From positions 50,843,676 to 50,907,675 of the forward strand of contig CM049311.1 of the NCBI GenBank assembly GCA_026874595.1: a stretch of DNA of 64,000 nt. The letters are read 5' to 3'. The notes below the pieces were generated by a model, which did no database searches, had not been told where the DNA came from, and saw only the letters and a program-made list of their open reading frames with translations. Shown here one piece after another: positions 10,571-24,945 of the stretch. This stretch comes from Sipunculus nudus (taxonomy: Eukaryota > Annelida > Sipuncula > Golfingiida > Sipunculidae). A program made the translations under genes and the position numbers. Positions within the stretch are counted from its first letter, which is position 1. Every line of letters starts with the position of its first letter.

Positions 10571-13500
10571 AGTTGCAGTGCAGACCCAAAATGTTCATGA
10601 TAAACTTATGGTGTTTTCACTACCCATAACGTATGGAAGCCTACAATGCTATATAAACTTATACCAGTACTACAATCACTTTGATAAAGTCATACTGCAG
10701 GCACATATATTATCTATTTAATTTATATAAATATTCTTTTAAAATAATTCTTTTAATATTTTTCTGTTATTTCATAGTACCAATTTTGCAGACCTTCATT
10801 CAGTATCTCAAATTATGTTAATTTATATTTTGAAAATTAAATGAACAATTTTTTTTTTAGAGATATTAATTTATTTGATTATATAATATGAGAATATAAG
10901 TAACTGTTAATATTTTATTATTTAATATCTGAAATTTTGATATCAAATAATTAGATCCTGTTATGTACAAAATTTAAAGTAAAAGATTGTTGAATACAAA
11001 AGTAATTGTGAAAGTGATATAAATAATATTTTATTTGTTTTTTAAAATTGATATAAGTTTAAATCACTCTCCATATTCCTAAATTATCCTATGCTGGTTT
11101 TGCTGCAATGAAGAAGGGCATGCCTGAAGAATAAAAGCCATGCATGCTACCATTATTGTAAAGTTTACCACCTCTCTGTTCACTCTCAAGATGTACTATG
11201 TGATAAAATAAAACATGGCATCATATCCAAATGAACATATATACACTTGAGAAGATGGGGTACTTTTGTCCCTAGTTTAGATTCTGTCCAGAATCTTGAT
11301 GTAAACAGTAGAAACAGGACACAGTCCTACCAAAATTCCTCTCCTGGTACATACATAAAGGACTAAATTGTCAGATTTGACACGAAATATTAATATGACA
11401 TAATCATGAATAATTCCTTTGGAGACGATTTTTAGTTACACTGAAAACTTTATTTATTAATTATGCGAAAGAAGATTAAATCTTAACAGAAGTATGTACT
11501 ATAAAATGAGTTTATGTGAAATATATATGAAAATAATAAAAAATGTACAAACCATGGATGATTATGTCAGGATTTTATTCGCGCTGGACGATTTCGGATT
11601 TGACGACATCTCGGTTTGGTGACTTTTAACATCAATATACATTAGCGAAGCTAGAGGTTGTCTGGTTATTTGATTATTGATCGTGTGTATATTTAACCGG
11701 TCATTGTACTTGAGCCCTGACCAAACTAAGTATGCTAACATAGCACATATTAAACCATCATATAGTTATACTTTTTCTCAGAAATCAGTGCGGGCGGGCG
11801 ATTTTTTTTTACCTTTTTGTTTGTTTCGATAAAAATGTTATATGATCAGAGAAAGGCATGATAATAAAAAATTTTGATTTCTAAACAGGTAAAGACACTA
11901 CAAAGGAAATCTTATCAGAATTGTATCATCTAATATTCTTGAAAGATGAAAATAAAAAAAAAAATTATGAGGGCGCGGGCGGTGCCTTAGAAACATACTT
12001 TTTTTTGCCCTATAACTTTTGTAGAAAATTACCAATATTTCTGAAAGGAATAAGACAAAATATTAGACTTTGGAATGGTCACTCATATGTCTATTTAACG
12101 TCCATTGAAATGTACCGGTATGTTGTTCTCAGAATATTTATTAACTGAATGGGGCATCGTTCAACATTATCTCGACCAGTTTGGTCAAATATGTCCAGTG
12201 AAATAAAACACACATAAAACAATTCGAACATATAAATTTACATTTCATTATTGATTATTCCTTAAGTAATATATTGGTTAAAATTAGTATTTTATTATTT
12301 TTTGGCAGTTCCTTTTTGGATTGAGTCAGTCAATCTCCATCATAATTTCTGTGTATTTTTAGATTCTGGCTTACACTTTTCCACATGTTTTGCATCAATT
12401 TAATCCTATCTGAATTAAGGTGTCCATCTGACTTATCTAGAAATAGCATATTTTATATTAATTACATCGAATTACACAATGCTGTTGTGGGCATTCGGCC
12501 TTTCAGATTCCATAAACGACAATGCCTGTTTTCCTGCGACATTCAAAACAACACTCAGTTAATTTAAAGTCAAACATGAAATAGATGAGACTCAAATGCC
12601 AATATTAAATGTTGGAACAAAACAAAAGACCAATTTATTGTATTTAATATGTTTATTTTATAAACATCACCAAAATAATATCACATACATGTTTATTTTA
12701 TAAACATTACTGATATAATGTTATATGAATGCTAATGTATTGATGTAAATATACTGGCGTTCACAGACTAACGAAAGAGAATCATTTGTTTACATGTGAC
12801 GTTATAGCTATAGACCAGGAGCGGTTAATGTAGTCATGTTTACCATTGATGATCTAGAGTGAGATTATGATGAAGCAGTTATTACATGTATGTAGGGCTT
12901 ATATTTTCTGCTAGTTGTCAGATTAAATTAGAACGTGATACAGGAAATATATATATAAAAACAAGGTAACCTTGAAAAGGCTTTTGTTTACATGCGACGC
13001 ATATTCAGAACTTCTAGAAAGTCACACAGTGCACTTACCGCTGATTAGCTAATCAGTTTCACTGTCTGAAAAGTCATATGTCTTTTACGTTCGAATACTA
13101 GGGCGACGCGCTAAAACCTGATAAAAAATACTACGCATTTATTTGAGTCTGATTCCGATGGGAAGGGAATAAGGTCGTGTTTTAGTTTACTCCAGAAGCT
13201 CCTTGTAGCCGTTTTTGTGGGAGCTAATGTAGTTGCCCATTGTTACTCTAGACGAGGTAGTATCAACCATATATTTAGAAGTTCTTATAGTTGTATCACC
13301 CGAGGCGGGGCTAGTACGTCTACGGTTTGTGTAACCCAGGCAGGGGACTATAATACTGTTGGATTTGTATACAGAGGACAATGGAGTGTAGTTTTTCATT
13401 GGATTATATATAGCCATCAGGCGAAGCTGGATTTACTATTAAGAGTATGAACATTTTGGTTTTTCAACATATCTATATCCATTGCCGTTTAACTGACAAT

Positions 13501-16297
13501 ATGCCAAAACCGTGAGTCTGACACGTTATGCCGTGTAATGTTTGTTGATCTAGTTCATCTCCAATGAACTTTTGAAGTGAATCTTGGGCATATGTCTTAG
13601 TTTGTGATAATATGTAAGTAAATCAACCGCATATAATTTCACAACCATAAGTAGTGAACCGCTTCTTACTGGGCTACGTCTCTGAGGGGACCCTAGGTAT
13701 GAGCAGTGAACCCCGATTGATTGAACTACGTCTCTGTGGGTGCGCTTGAACAGCATACGTCGTAACGAGCTGCCTCCCGGAGAAACGGAATCGTTCAACA
13801 GAAGAACATAGAACGTAGGGTCCATTGATGAACTAAGGTCCGCCTACAAAGTTTATATCAAGTGAAATAATTTGTTATATTGACAACATGATAATTGAAA
13901 ACAATTTAATTTTAGTGAAATGGCTGTATTTCATCCTTCAATAAATGTTTGGGGACATTCTGTGTAGGCTCTGACTGAGGGTACTTATGCTGTGTCCTTC
14001 AGGTTCTCAGCGGCAGCTTCAGAGGACATAAGAAAAACATGTTTATGTGTGTTTGTCCAAATGTTATGTCCAACATACCTGTCGGGTCAACGTTACTACA
14101 ATCATTATGACGTCATTGTCAATGTTCTTAGACTTCACCTACCGGCTTATATGAAGGTGTCATCATGACGACGGTTTAAATACTTTGATTTAGAAATTTT
14201 AATCTGAAGATCACATAATAATCTTAAAGAACCTTAATGAGTGCGCGTGAATGAGCCGTGCGTGTTCTACATGATTGCTAACACTGAACAAGAAAGTCTG
14301 AAGACTATAAGACTTAAAGGTTAAGTTAACCTATTCCATGTGCGTTTGTTGTGTGAATGGGATTTCATGCAGATCCCAAACTTTGCCCTGATTTGATTGG
14401 CTGCTACACATGTGACATCTTGGGCTGAATTTTATCAACAACTCAGATCTAGTAATGTATGTTGTTTTTATTCTCTACTGAAAATTAGGGACTTACAGTG
14501 GCAGAAATACCGTGCTTTTACAGAGATCTAGAATTTTTAGTCACAGGGGATTTCCTAGTGTGTGACGTCACTGCCGAGTTGACAGTGCTCATAGATGTGC
14601 TAATAGTTTTTGAACAAATCACACAACCTCCTGTTTTTTGTGGAAAATAGATAGAAAAAAATGTTATTCCTCCAGGAATTGGGCTCATTTTATTTTAAAT
14701 CTCTATTTATATTTTTTTCATAGGCAATTATGTTATATGATAATATAATGAGATTTGGAATCCGTTTGCTTGACCTTAAACAAACTAGATCGTCTTAGTC
14801 GTATTTCAAATTAAAATTCCTGTTAAAGATTTATAAAATTTCACCCAGTTTGATCTTTTAACCTTGACATTGGACCCGATGGTTAAATGCCGTTTTGACA
14901 AAAGGTGTTTTTTTCAGCCATGATGATAACTTCAGATAATTTATCAGGCTTTTAGTCGATTTCCTTTTCAATATATCTATTATAAATTAAAAGTAGCTCC
15001 GTACTTTTGTTGTATGGGGAATTAAACCTTTTCTAATACTCAGTATCTGCAATTCTGGACAAGTACATGTATATACGTAAAGCTATCTTATAACTTATGT
15101 ACACAACGCTGACTGTATACGCCAGACCAACCCGCCATGGAAATAATCAGCCTCTATTGGGACAATAACTTGGGACCTCAGTGATAATGCATCAGGTGGC
15201 GCAATAGATACTGTAGATGAACACGTGTGTGTGTGGTGTTATGAACATGTGGCTAATATACTAATACCATATGAGAATACTATCTGCCAGGACGAGTCAG
15301 TTCAAATGATGCATGATTTTCCAGTGGTCCATATTTTTCTTTACGAGCGCTATGGACATGGTGCACACACGTAAAGGGCATATATATAAATGTGTGTGTC
15401 AATCAATTTGAAATCCAGGTAAATTTTAGAATATTACAGATAAAAAAAGGACCTACTGCATAAAAGAAAATTAAATATTATTCAAGAAATGTGACTCGCA
15501 CTTTATGAGACAATTATGCCCCTTGCATAATGTTCTATTTTAAATTTGATGCAAAAAAAAGAGTATATACAATAATTAGTATTTATAAAATATATTCACA
15601 TGCGCGAATAAAATATTTTCATATCTTAAAAATTGCTTTCAAACCTTACGTATCACTCGCAAATATTTAGTGGCTAGAATGATGCAAAACTTTATCATCT
15701 TTGTTATGGATTGACGTGGCACTGCTTCGCTTTGTACACGGTCCTGCAGTCGGCGTTATTTTTATAAGCTTATATCTAACCCCATGCAATCACGTTCATA
15801 TATAATAAAACGTGACTTGGTTCTCGTCTGCATCGTCCTGTCGACGCGCAGTTTGACATTAACGGTACTAATCCATCTCGAAAGACATCGTGTTTAAGGG
15901 AAAGCTCTCATATATATATTGGACTATTTGTCTAATCATACTAACTATCTTACAAGATAACTATAGTAATCAATCACAAACAGAAACGAAAATATTCTAG
16001 TGGTATAACTAGAGATAGAAAAACAGATTGCACGTTTAATTTTTATATTTTATATATTTAAATCTTATATCGATAGAGGGTAACCGATATTTCTTAATTT
16101 GATTTAAGGAGGGCCCACAGACATCCCCAATCTCGTCGGTGTGAATGTGTATTTTAGATATTTAATAAATAGAGCGTCCTAAATTCAGTAGACAAATCTA
16201 AATATTGTTGGTATATGAGATATGTCTTGATATGTTTTCTCTGACCGTAGAAAAAAAATCTGTGTAAGTTTCTGTCTACAGGTTCTTTACACATGCG

Positions 16298-16298
<1 letters not shown>
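10571..16298. other. 5.7-kb gap without recognised gene
   Basis: AT-rich sequence. The only structure I noted is a pair of short palindromes, ATGTTTATTTTATAAACAT, at about 12649-12667 and 12690-12708, 41 bp apart. No exon with a recognisable domain, no RNA gene and no transposon core was found on either strand. Confidence 0.45.

Positions 16299-16368
<70 letters not shown>
16299..16368. repeat. (TA)n microsatellite
   Basis: Uninterrupted TA run of about 70 bp. Confidence 0.95.
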
Positions 16369-16370
<2 letters not shown>

Positions 16371-16972
16371 CTAAGGAATTGACCCAATACGGAACATTTA
16401 TAGATTATAGAAGATTCCTCTGACGAGATTTTTTTTTAATTAAGTAATTTTTTTTTTAAAACTTAAGGGTCCCCATAGAACCTTTATATGAAGGGTGTTT
16501 TAAAGAACCATTCTGATACGTTCTAACCGGACTACATCTGAGGGTTTTTCAGGTTCTTGATCGTGTTGTATAACCGTTTTTGTATCAGATTAACCCCGTG
16601 AATTATTACTTATTATAATACTGGGGTAGATTTCAAGTCCGCTTTGTAACGATTAAGGGTGTGTTATCTGGCTGTTTATATTTTCTCTGTATAGATTTAG
16701 ACAATAAAAAACGAATGGTTTAAAAGTTTAACTATACATACTGTAAAATATCATATATAAATAATATATTAAATAAAATTAAAGCACAGGCGCATAAACA
16801 GATGCCAACTGTTAAGTGCTTGCAGGCATTCTCTTCTTCATACGACCAACGGTAAAACCAATTTACGTGTAGGCCGATGTACATCCAAAGTGCTCGAACC
16901 AGAGATATTTATTTAGACACATACATTGGTCCATATACTGATAATTACTATGACAGAAGTGCAACAAATAAT

Positions 16973-17633
16973 GTAACGTGACCTTAAAGGTCAGAGACCA
17001 TACCAAAGTCAAAGTTCATGCTGATCACTCACAACTTGCTCACATGCCACACTATTGTAAAGAAATTAATAAAAGATTTAGGAAAACTTAAATATTATTT
17101 ATTAAAACAACAGTTTATAATAACAATTACGATAGCAATTTCAAATGATGACTGATCATTCCACAATAAAGTATTTAAATACAAATCAGATAAGTTAGAG
17201 AAACCGCTGAGGATTACTCCCTGTATTGGAGTAAAATGCCTATAAATGTGCTCAACAGAATTATTACAGAATTTTAACTGATGCCAGGAATATCGAAGAG
17301 CTGAACACAGAGTACCCAGGATTACCTGAAGAAAGTTTTCACAATATGTAGCTGACTGGTCAGAAAAACTCGCTGCACTTAATTAAATGGTCAAACGCTG
17401 ATTCCTGTGGTCTCGCTGTGATGTATGTATATGCTGGGTCGAGCTGTCTGGGCGCACGTTGAGCACGTGTCTCGACGATCTGACCCAGACACTGGCGAAC
17501 GCCCCCTTTTGTAGATGTTCTGGCGGAAGACGGGCGGAAGGCCGTGGACGCGTCTGACCAACGGAAGCTCGTCTGACAGACGGAAGCAGGCCTGACTAAA
17601 CCGGCAATTTTTTACTTTCCACTCCCCGTTACA
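16973..17633. mobile_element. Possible solo LTR
   Basis: A segment of about 660 bp begins TGTAACGTGAC and ends CCCCGTTACA, giving short inverted ends TGTAACG/CGTTACA of the TG..CA type usual for LTRs. It is richer in GC near its 3' end than the neighbourhood. No clear 4-6 bp target duplication, primer-binding site or internal region is visible. Confidence 0.3.
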
Positions 17634-17639
17634 ATATTA

Positions 17640-18740
17640 GTGCAGTAGTCAAGAGTCATGATGCAATGTAACGTGCATGAGACCATGGCAGTGAATATTT
17701 GGTTAAGTTGGTGCTGATGACAAATACAGTTTGTATATAGATTTGATTTGCCGATTATATAAAAATTGGATATATACAGATTTACAAATTATTAACTTCA
17801 TTCACTCGTGTTATCAACAAAAGTCGTGCTTTTTTAATAGGGAAGTGGAAGCGAAGGAAGTGTCTCTCATGGTTACATACATTTCGATTACACTACACCA
17901 TTTAGGCAGCAACATTAAAATCCTAAAGGCATTATTGTATGCTTCTTCATGCAAGCTTAGCTTGTCAAAGGTATTCTGTGCTTAGAGCGACACCACAAGC
18001 TACAACAATAAAATGTTCCATACTACATTTGAAATACATGTATTTGTATATATACACTCATGATATCTTATAACTGTGAGAGAGAATATAATGATGAATG
18101 CATGAGCTTAAAGCTCGTACTTGTTAGAAGAAGCACATATAAGAAAGGAACACTGAAGGATATAAAAAAGTAATGGCAAAAAAATATTTTTTTTTATCTT
18201 ATCTTGTTTTATATTTAGAACAAAACCAATTTATTCCGCGACTTGCACCAGGTCTGGGGACGAACGTAATGATATGTTTGATGCAGTGCTGCCATCTAGG
18301 TATTGTTGTGCTCACTATTCTGCCTGACAACGGGGTGACCCAGGACGCCGGCGCAGGCGCGGTCAACCCGTCCGAGCAGGCGCGACATGTAAATATATAG
18401 AATAAACCAGGTAAGTTGACCATCAGCCGTCACTAAGCTGCAGACAGTAAAGCAAATCCTACATAATATACACGTCCGATAACATCGAAAGTCGCTGCGG
18501 CTAATACATGATATAACAGATTTGCGAAACTTGGGTTTTATATGCGTGAAATCGTTAATTCATCCTATTTTCGCTCAGTGTTGCACTCTTGGGAATTAAA
18601 TTAATATTAATTATTATCATATTAATTATTTACAACATTTACATAAATATACAAGAGCTGTCCCTATTGCTGAGTAGGATCTGAAGTGCTACCATGGCAT
18701 GGTTTGCACTCTTTGCTAACCATAACCCCAAGGCAGGGTG
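17640..18740. other. Gap without recognised gene
   Basis: No gene found. From about 18655 a dispersed repeat begins (CTACCATGGCATGGTTTGCA), which recurs inverted near 24115-24180 (TGCAAACCATGCCATGGTTG). Confidence 0.45.
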
Positions 18741-18749
18741 CAAATTATT

Positions 18750-20532
18750 AATATTATAGTCCATTTCACCACCTGCTGTCCACCTGGTTTTTGTAGATGA
18801 TTTGCTTACAAGTTTATATTTTTCAATAATTTCCAAGAAAACAGTATATGGAAGTGACAACCTAATATGGCAATTAAGAATTTTACAGTAAATCCCCTGT
18901 TTATGTTTCACAACATTTTAATCTCTTTATCATTATCTGGCAGATATTATGTGTCCCTCCATAAGCAGCCATCTTTGTTTTAGCTGATTATATTTTTTAG
19001 AGTGTTTACATGAGATCATCCAATCAGCAGCTTTCAGTTGAGGTTGTTTTTGCATGTGACCAGTGACCTTGACCGCCATAAGTGGGTCTGATATGTTGTA
19101 AAATGTAGACTGATTTCTCATATTTTCAGAAAATTCTGTTTCTCAAATAAGGCGTAAGTTAGGTATTTAGTTACCCTGTTGAAAATTAGGTTCTTTAATC
19201 CTCTGCTCTACACTTTAATTGTTTCCCTTGAAATGTAAAGAGTAAAAATTTTCATAGCAAAAAACAGGTGGACATGAGGGGATGAAACGGACTATAGTCC
19301 GTTCCAGTACCCCTGTCCACCTGTTTTTTCGCAATTATTTTTTTGCGAATCAAAGAACGCCAACACTTTTTTACCTGAGGGCAGAAAGAGGAAAAAGCGT
19401 AATTAACTATTATGGAAATAATAACCTACCTTATATAATTTTCCTGTAAACAATTTTAAACCATTTTATGAGTAACCAGTCTATTCAGTAGCGACATCTT
19501 GCCACTAATCTGTGAAATGGGCATTTCAGGAAATAGTGATGACGTCATAATAGACGTGACGTACTAACAAGGCACCAACATTCACGGGACCAATAATCAA
19601 CAGTTGCCTACCCCTGTTTACAGCGAGACTTGTATTCTCTCCATGCACGCGCTTCACTGTTACGTCACATTACTTTATATCCCTTTCCAAGGAGGATAGA
19701 CAATGACCACTTATCAGGGACGCCATGAACCGCGGATATATATATGAAACATGTCAACCAGGCCGTAAACTAAATAATATTTATATCGTTAGTAGGAAAG
19801 GTGTAACAGGCTCATGTGTATATTTCGATAGTGTAAGTGATGCCCAATAGAGGGCACCCCATTTATAGTCTTTTAAGTTCATTTTAGTGTCTATGATGTC
19901 CGACAGGGGGCATCACTAGTTAATTAGTCATTTGCATATATTTCCTTATAGGGTTAAGATCACTTATCTAATATGCACACGTCACACTGCACCTGACATC
20001 TGACTCTGCCGCCAAAACGACTTCAAGATTCTTCATTTTTGCACCATTCCGTCACCAAACTTCGTAATGGTAACACGCCATAATCATTGTATGTTTGTTA
20101 CTTCGAAGGTAAGCATTGCCTTCATTGCCTACGATAGTCATTACTATTTGCGTTCGTAATTTTGTACAAGGTTATTACAAATATCAATGTTTGTGTGTCA
20201 ATGGCGTAATTCATTTTATAATTTTCGGTCTCGTATTATAACACTCTATCAAGCCTCATATTTGTCTTCACAAGAGTATCCACTGTACTTTTGTATTATA
20301 GTGCGTTTGTCTAATGACATTCTGTAACACTGCTTGTAACCCATTTGCATTTGAATATTGTATTTCTTAAAATGTCTCTGGATTGTAACTATCACAATAT
20401 ATATATATACAAAAAATTACTCTTTTGCCTCTTTATGTCATTGGTGCAAATTTTGTTTGGCAAATCTGTCTTATGTAGAGATAATTGCAAAAATCAGGTG
20501 GACAGGGGGTGTGAAATGGACTATAATATTAG
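18750..20532. mobile_element. Two abutting miniature inverted-repeat elements sharing one palindromic junction
   Basis: The terminal motif TATAGTCC(A/G)TT..CCTGTCCACCTGTTTTT occurs in left-end orientation at 18750-18797, as a fused right-end plus left-end palindrome at 19255-19333 (AACAGGTGGACAT..GGACTATAGTCC..CTGTCCACCTGTT), and in right-end orientation at 20490-20532. The simplest reading is two elements (about 18750-19300 and 19297-20530) joined end to end over ACTATAGT. No transposase is present; a TA target would suggest a Tc1/mariner relation, but that is inference. Confidence 0.6.
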
Positions 20533-20539
20533 GTAAAGG

Positions 20540-20640
20540 TGTAGTTAACTGTTTAGGGGAAAAACACCACACTGTTAATTCACAACAGTCTGTTTCACGG
20601 GATGCGACCCAATCATCAGGTGAATGTGGTTAGAATGAAG
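20540..20640 (+). repeat. Dispersed repeat fragment (also at 47555-47620, inverted)
   Basis: TTCACGGGATGCGACCCAAT and flanking bases recur as the reverse complement near 47560-47600 (CGGGTCGCACCCCGTGAA, then ACAGTCTGT). The shared part is about 60 bp. Family unknown. Confidence 0.6.
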
Positions 20641-22697
20641 CTAACGGCGTGGTTTGAAAAGCCGAGACTTTACGCGATTACGAGATTATGCTTTGAGTGA
20701 TTCGGGGCGGGGGGCATGTGAAAGACTGACACTGATCCTATTGTCCTCGGTGGCACAATAGGATTGGTTGGGGTACACGTTCGATACTGGAACATAACAG
20801 GGCAAGGAGTTCATTTGTTGTTTTAATTTTTATATGTTATACAAAGATATATACCAGGATGCTCAATTAGCATATTGAACTGATTTGTAATAGGGTCTTG
20901 GAAGCAGTGAACATATCAGTAGTATACATATGATATAAATACACATATACTATGAAAATACACAATATACAAGGCAAATATACAATATAAAAGGCAAATA
21001 TACTATACTATACTCGTACCAAGTGGAATCCACTCAGTAAACTCACCATGCTGTAGTGGTAACGCCATGTCCCTCATCACTGCAAAGCAGTGAGAGAACC
21101 ACTACCTGAACAGGTAAGTCTGCCCAGCGGTTTCTCGTTGGGGGGGGGGGGGGTTGATTGGGGGGGGGGCACGCTGAATATTAGTACGAATGCTAGGTTT
21201 TAAAATATTTCAGGGTGAATTTGTTTTGATGGCGGCACTTGGAGAGAATTTCAGCACTTGAGTTCAACAATGATCCAGGGGGGGCTGTTGCTGTAAGTAG
21301 CTTTTCAGACAAGCAGAGATCACACTTCCTGGTCCCACAGAAGTAAGGTGAGCTTGTACTTGATATTGTTGTCTTTTAGTGACCAAATGTGTTTAGACAG
21401 TTCAGTATTTTTCAGTATTTTTTATATTACATATATGTGTTCTAATGTTCAATGTTAACCCAAATTAAGCCAATCAACTAGGGGAGAGGGGGAGGAGAGA
21501 GTTTATGGACTATATACTATATAGTATATACTATATGCTGATTGACACGCTGGGGCAGTTCCTGTGTAGTGTTTGTACAATGATAGTACAGGTATGCGAC
21601 AGTATAGTTCATGCGTGACAATCTTACAAAGTGTTTTTATCACTGCTATATGGACAGGGACAGTGTTTCTGATCATTTCATGAAAATTCATGATCTATAG
21701 GCAAAATTATATAAAAATAATGTACTTTAAAAAGTTCTTTTTTTAACAAGATTTATTTTGTAAATATTAATAGATTTATTAATATGTCTTTATTATTTGG
21801 CATACTGGTATGAGTAATGTTACAGTACCATATGTAAAAAAATAAAGGGGGTAAAAAGATTGATTAATAATACCAAGATTATTTTCTGTTTTAATTACAT
21901 CAAAGATCAATTCATTGTATGTCATATTCTGTAACTGTATCCACCAAAACAGAGTATTATGGATACTATGTTTTCAGTCGAACACCGCCACAGCTGCCGC
22001 CGAATAGGTTTCCCGAGAACTCCGTAACCACTGGGCGGAATTTTTTTAAATTCGGGATTATGATTGGGTCACATGTGAACTGCTGCGCCCTCAATTTTGG
22101 TTGACCTCTGACCTTTCTTCTCTGCTCAGCGTCCATTTGTGTGTCTGTTTCCACACATAAACCAACATATCTCGGGAACCGTTTGACCGATCAGGCTACA
22201 TACACATGCTGAAGACATCCATATGCTAATATGCAACACAAGTCACTCTATTTCCCCTTACTACTCAATCCATGCCTCACTTCACCTGTCCCACTCTGAT
22301 TTGAGCGGATACATGGAGTCGCTTGTCAACTTCCCGTATTCTAGTTTAGTTCAGTGATCATTTATAAATGATCCTAAAAAAGGAAATTAAATTGATTAAC
22401 TGAACAATCAATTGGAACTGATGGCAACCATACAGTCTTAAACCTACAGTAACACAATATGACTACAGAAAATTTCTCTGCCCTTTGATATTTCTACAGT
22501 CTTGATGGATCCAATAAATTACATTTTATATTTTATAGTTGAATGAAATATTCATTATATATGATCCTTGAAGCAAGGTTCATGAGATTCACTCTAAATG
22601 ATTCCTCTTAGTGCCTTATTAATTGCTATGCAAACATCATGGAGAATCCAACCTTCCCCCTAAATAAATAACCTTAAATAACCTATGGCACAGTTTG
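20641..22697. other. Gap without recognised gene; poly-G tracts
   Basis: Poly-G runs lie at about 21140-21153 and 21160-21169. A tRNA-like box A string near 21050-21060 has no box B partner. Nothing coding is recognised. Confidence 0.45.
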
Positions 22698-24111
22698 CAG
22701 ACCTGGGGTCAATTCTGAATTGAATTGGAATTGAATTGGAATATATGGAGAAATTAAATGAATTGAAAAAAGTTAAGATGAAATGAATCGGAATTGAATT
22801 AGAATTGAAGTTTACACACTCTGTTCAACTGATCTGAAATGATGAACAAAAGTTCCAACTCATATTTTCCTACAAGTCACTCATTTGAAGTTACTCAAGG
22901 TCAGTGTGCTTAAAATAAGCCATGCAGTATTTGGTTAAAACACAATATCTCTCATGGCTGACACAGGGAGCATTTTACTAGCTTAAATGCTTTCAAATCA
23001 CTAACCTGAATTGTTTTTATCACCAGCACACCAAAGATGGGGTAATATTAATATAATAATGTGATATACAATTCAGTAATAGTAATATAATATAAAAAAA
23101 TTAAATATTCAGCCGTAATAGTAATGATATAAGAGAAGAAATGTTTAGACTAATATGTTTTACTTCCCTTTCCCTGCAGTGGCATAAAGCATAAATGTAA
23201 TACTGAGCTGACTTGTTCTGGTCCAGTGACTTTCCAGGATATACCTGCGTTATAACAAACAGTGTGCTTGGAGCTGCTCTGCTGTCCTGGTGTGCTCTGA
23301 CCAGCTGGTATCTATGTAGTGACCAGTGGTTACAGGTGCGGATCCAGGATTGCTTGCAGGGAGGGGTCAACGGGTGTCATGCATAAAATTGTCAAAAAAA
23401 AAGGTTGTTGGTTAAGAGCAAGGGGGGGTGTCAAGCCCCCCCCCCCCCCCCCCCCCCCCCGTCATGCATAAGATTTGTCTAAAAATTGACACACACACAC
23501 CTCCCCCTGGATCTGCTCCTGGGTTCAGAACAAGCAACATCCCATATAGACTCCTGGTCTTTGATGATTAAAACTATTAAAATTATATGGCATGTAAGTG
23601 GTCATTCAAGCACTAAGTCTGTTGACCTTGCTATTGTTAGGGATTCAAAAATTGGGGATCAGCACTCCTCCAACGCCATGATTCTGAGAACTTTAATGTT
23701 TTTCATCACCCAAAAAAGTATATTAGCTTATTTATTGCTCAAGGTAATAATTGCCACTTTTTATTCACCTAAGTTGTCCGAATTTAAACAGTGCACCTGA
23801 TGTTAAGAAATAATTGCCAAGTAAACTAGTAAAACCTGTCTGGCTGCTATTGCCTTACCACATGAAATAAAACTCATTATTACTGATATTTCATCTAGTT
23901 TTGGAGTGAATTCAACCAGTTTGGAGCAAAACTGTAAATTGTGTACATGTACTTGTGCAGAGTAATAAAACACCTTTTATGACAATCATAACGCACCAAT
24001 GAAATGTATTCAAACGGTTGTAACTTTTTCATGTATTGAATTGATTCGGAATTGAAGTATTATAAAAGTTCTTGAATTTGAATTGAAAAATTTGAATTTA
24101 CCCCAGGTCTG
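22698..24111. mobile_element. Non-autonomous hAT-like DNA element with nested smaller element
   Basis: The ends form inverted repeats: CAGACCTGGGGTCAATTC at 22698 and GAATTTACCCCAGGTCTG ending at 24111, both followed inward by A/T-rich GAATTGAATT-type sequence. The flanks ACAGTTTG and ATGGTTTG differ at two of eight bases and may be a decayed 8-bp target duplication, as hAT elements make. No transposase frame. A second, smaller element is nested at about 23334-23522. Confidence 0.65.
23334..23522. mobile_element. Nested miniature element with GGATCCAGG ends and poly-C core
   Basis: Starts ACAGGTGCGGATCCAGGA and ends with the inverse CCCCCTGGATCTGCTCCTG; the centre holds duplicated GTCATGCATAA(A/G)AT boxes around a 25-bp C run (23436-23460). 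The same end motif bounds the element at 25455-25645, consistent with a hAT-type family. Confidence 0.55.
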
Positions 24112-24945
24112 ATGGTTTGTACCCTGCCCTGCCAAAATGATGGGGATGCTGCAAACCATGCCATGGTTGCACTTCAGGTGTCTTCATGATGCCTTTGTTC
24201 ATATCATTGTTCATAACTTCTTCCTATCAGTATGAAAGTATTGTACAAAGAACTGATTAAAACTGTCTCATATTGTCTTCAGTGAAGTTAATCCTACTGG
24301 CTTACTTTAGTAAAAGTGTATTCTTAAAGTTTTTAAAAAAAAATAAATCTTCATTTATGTATTCTGCGCTTATTGTTAGGTCACTACAGAATGTTATTCG
24401 ATTTTTAGAACCATGTCTTCTTCTATTAATAATAGGTTGTATTACTCCCCCAATTTTTCCCAGTTTATTGACCTGTTTTTACATTAAGACTATTATCATA
24501 GCCATATATCTGTTGCCAGCAAAACGGATACCAGCCCAGCCAGGAATGCCCAGAATCACTGTTGTTACCAATAGTGATGGGCTGATGATTGATTATAATC
24601 AATGATCGGTCTTTGAGAGCTACTCATTTTTCAGGGTACTGATCAAACCAAATTAAATGAGATGTTAAGAATCAATTACAATTTAGTTGAGGGGTTGCAG
24701 TTCAATGCATTTTCTATTTTGTGTATTTATCCCAAAGATAAGACAAGAGGATACAGAAACAGAAAAGCCAGTGTATGCTCAGATGAATGTGATTATGCTG
24801 GCTCTTTGAACAATTATATTGTGAGGATTTTTGGGGGATGGTTTTGTGAGTAACCTGTCTTTTTAAATGGGCCTGAGGGCTTTAATGTATATTTCCTGTA
24901 TTACCTGGTTAATTTATTGTCTTTCATCATTATTAACACAGAAAA
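24112..24945 (+). other. Upstream region and 3' splice site before the ECT2L start codon
   Basis: 24115-24200 carries a dispersed repeat related to 18660-18740. Just before the ECT2L ATG lies TTATTAACACAG (AG at 24940-24941), a good acceptor with a nearby ATTAAC branch-like string. The start codon is therefore probably in the second exon, with a non-coding first exon further upstream that I cannot place. No promoter can be called. Confidence 0.4.

Noticed and set aside
13187-13450. Overlapping open frames on both strands around 13.2-13.45 kb
   Set aside because: No recognisable motif, no splice partner and similar frames on both strands, so probably chance.
18173-18423. Frames on both strands around 18.2-18.4 kb in a GC-richer patch
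   Set aside because: No domain, no partner exon. The GC-richer patch alone is not evidence of coding.
21040-21120. tRNA-like sequence (TAGTGGTAACGCC box A)
   Set aside because: No box B and no cloverleaf; the neighbouring complementary ATCACTGCAAAGCAGTGA is just a short hairpin.
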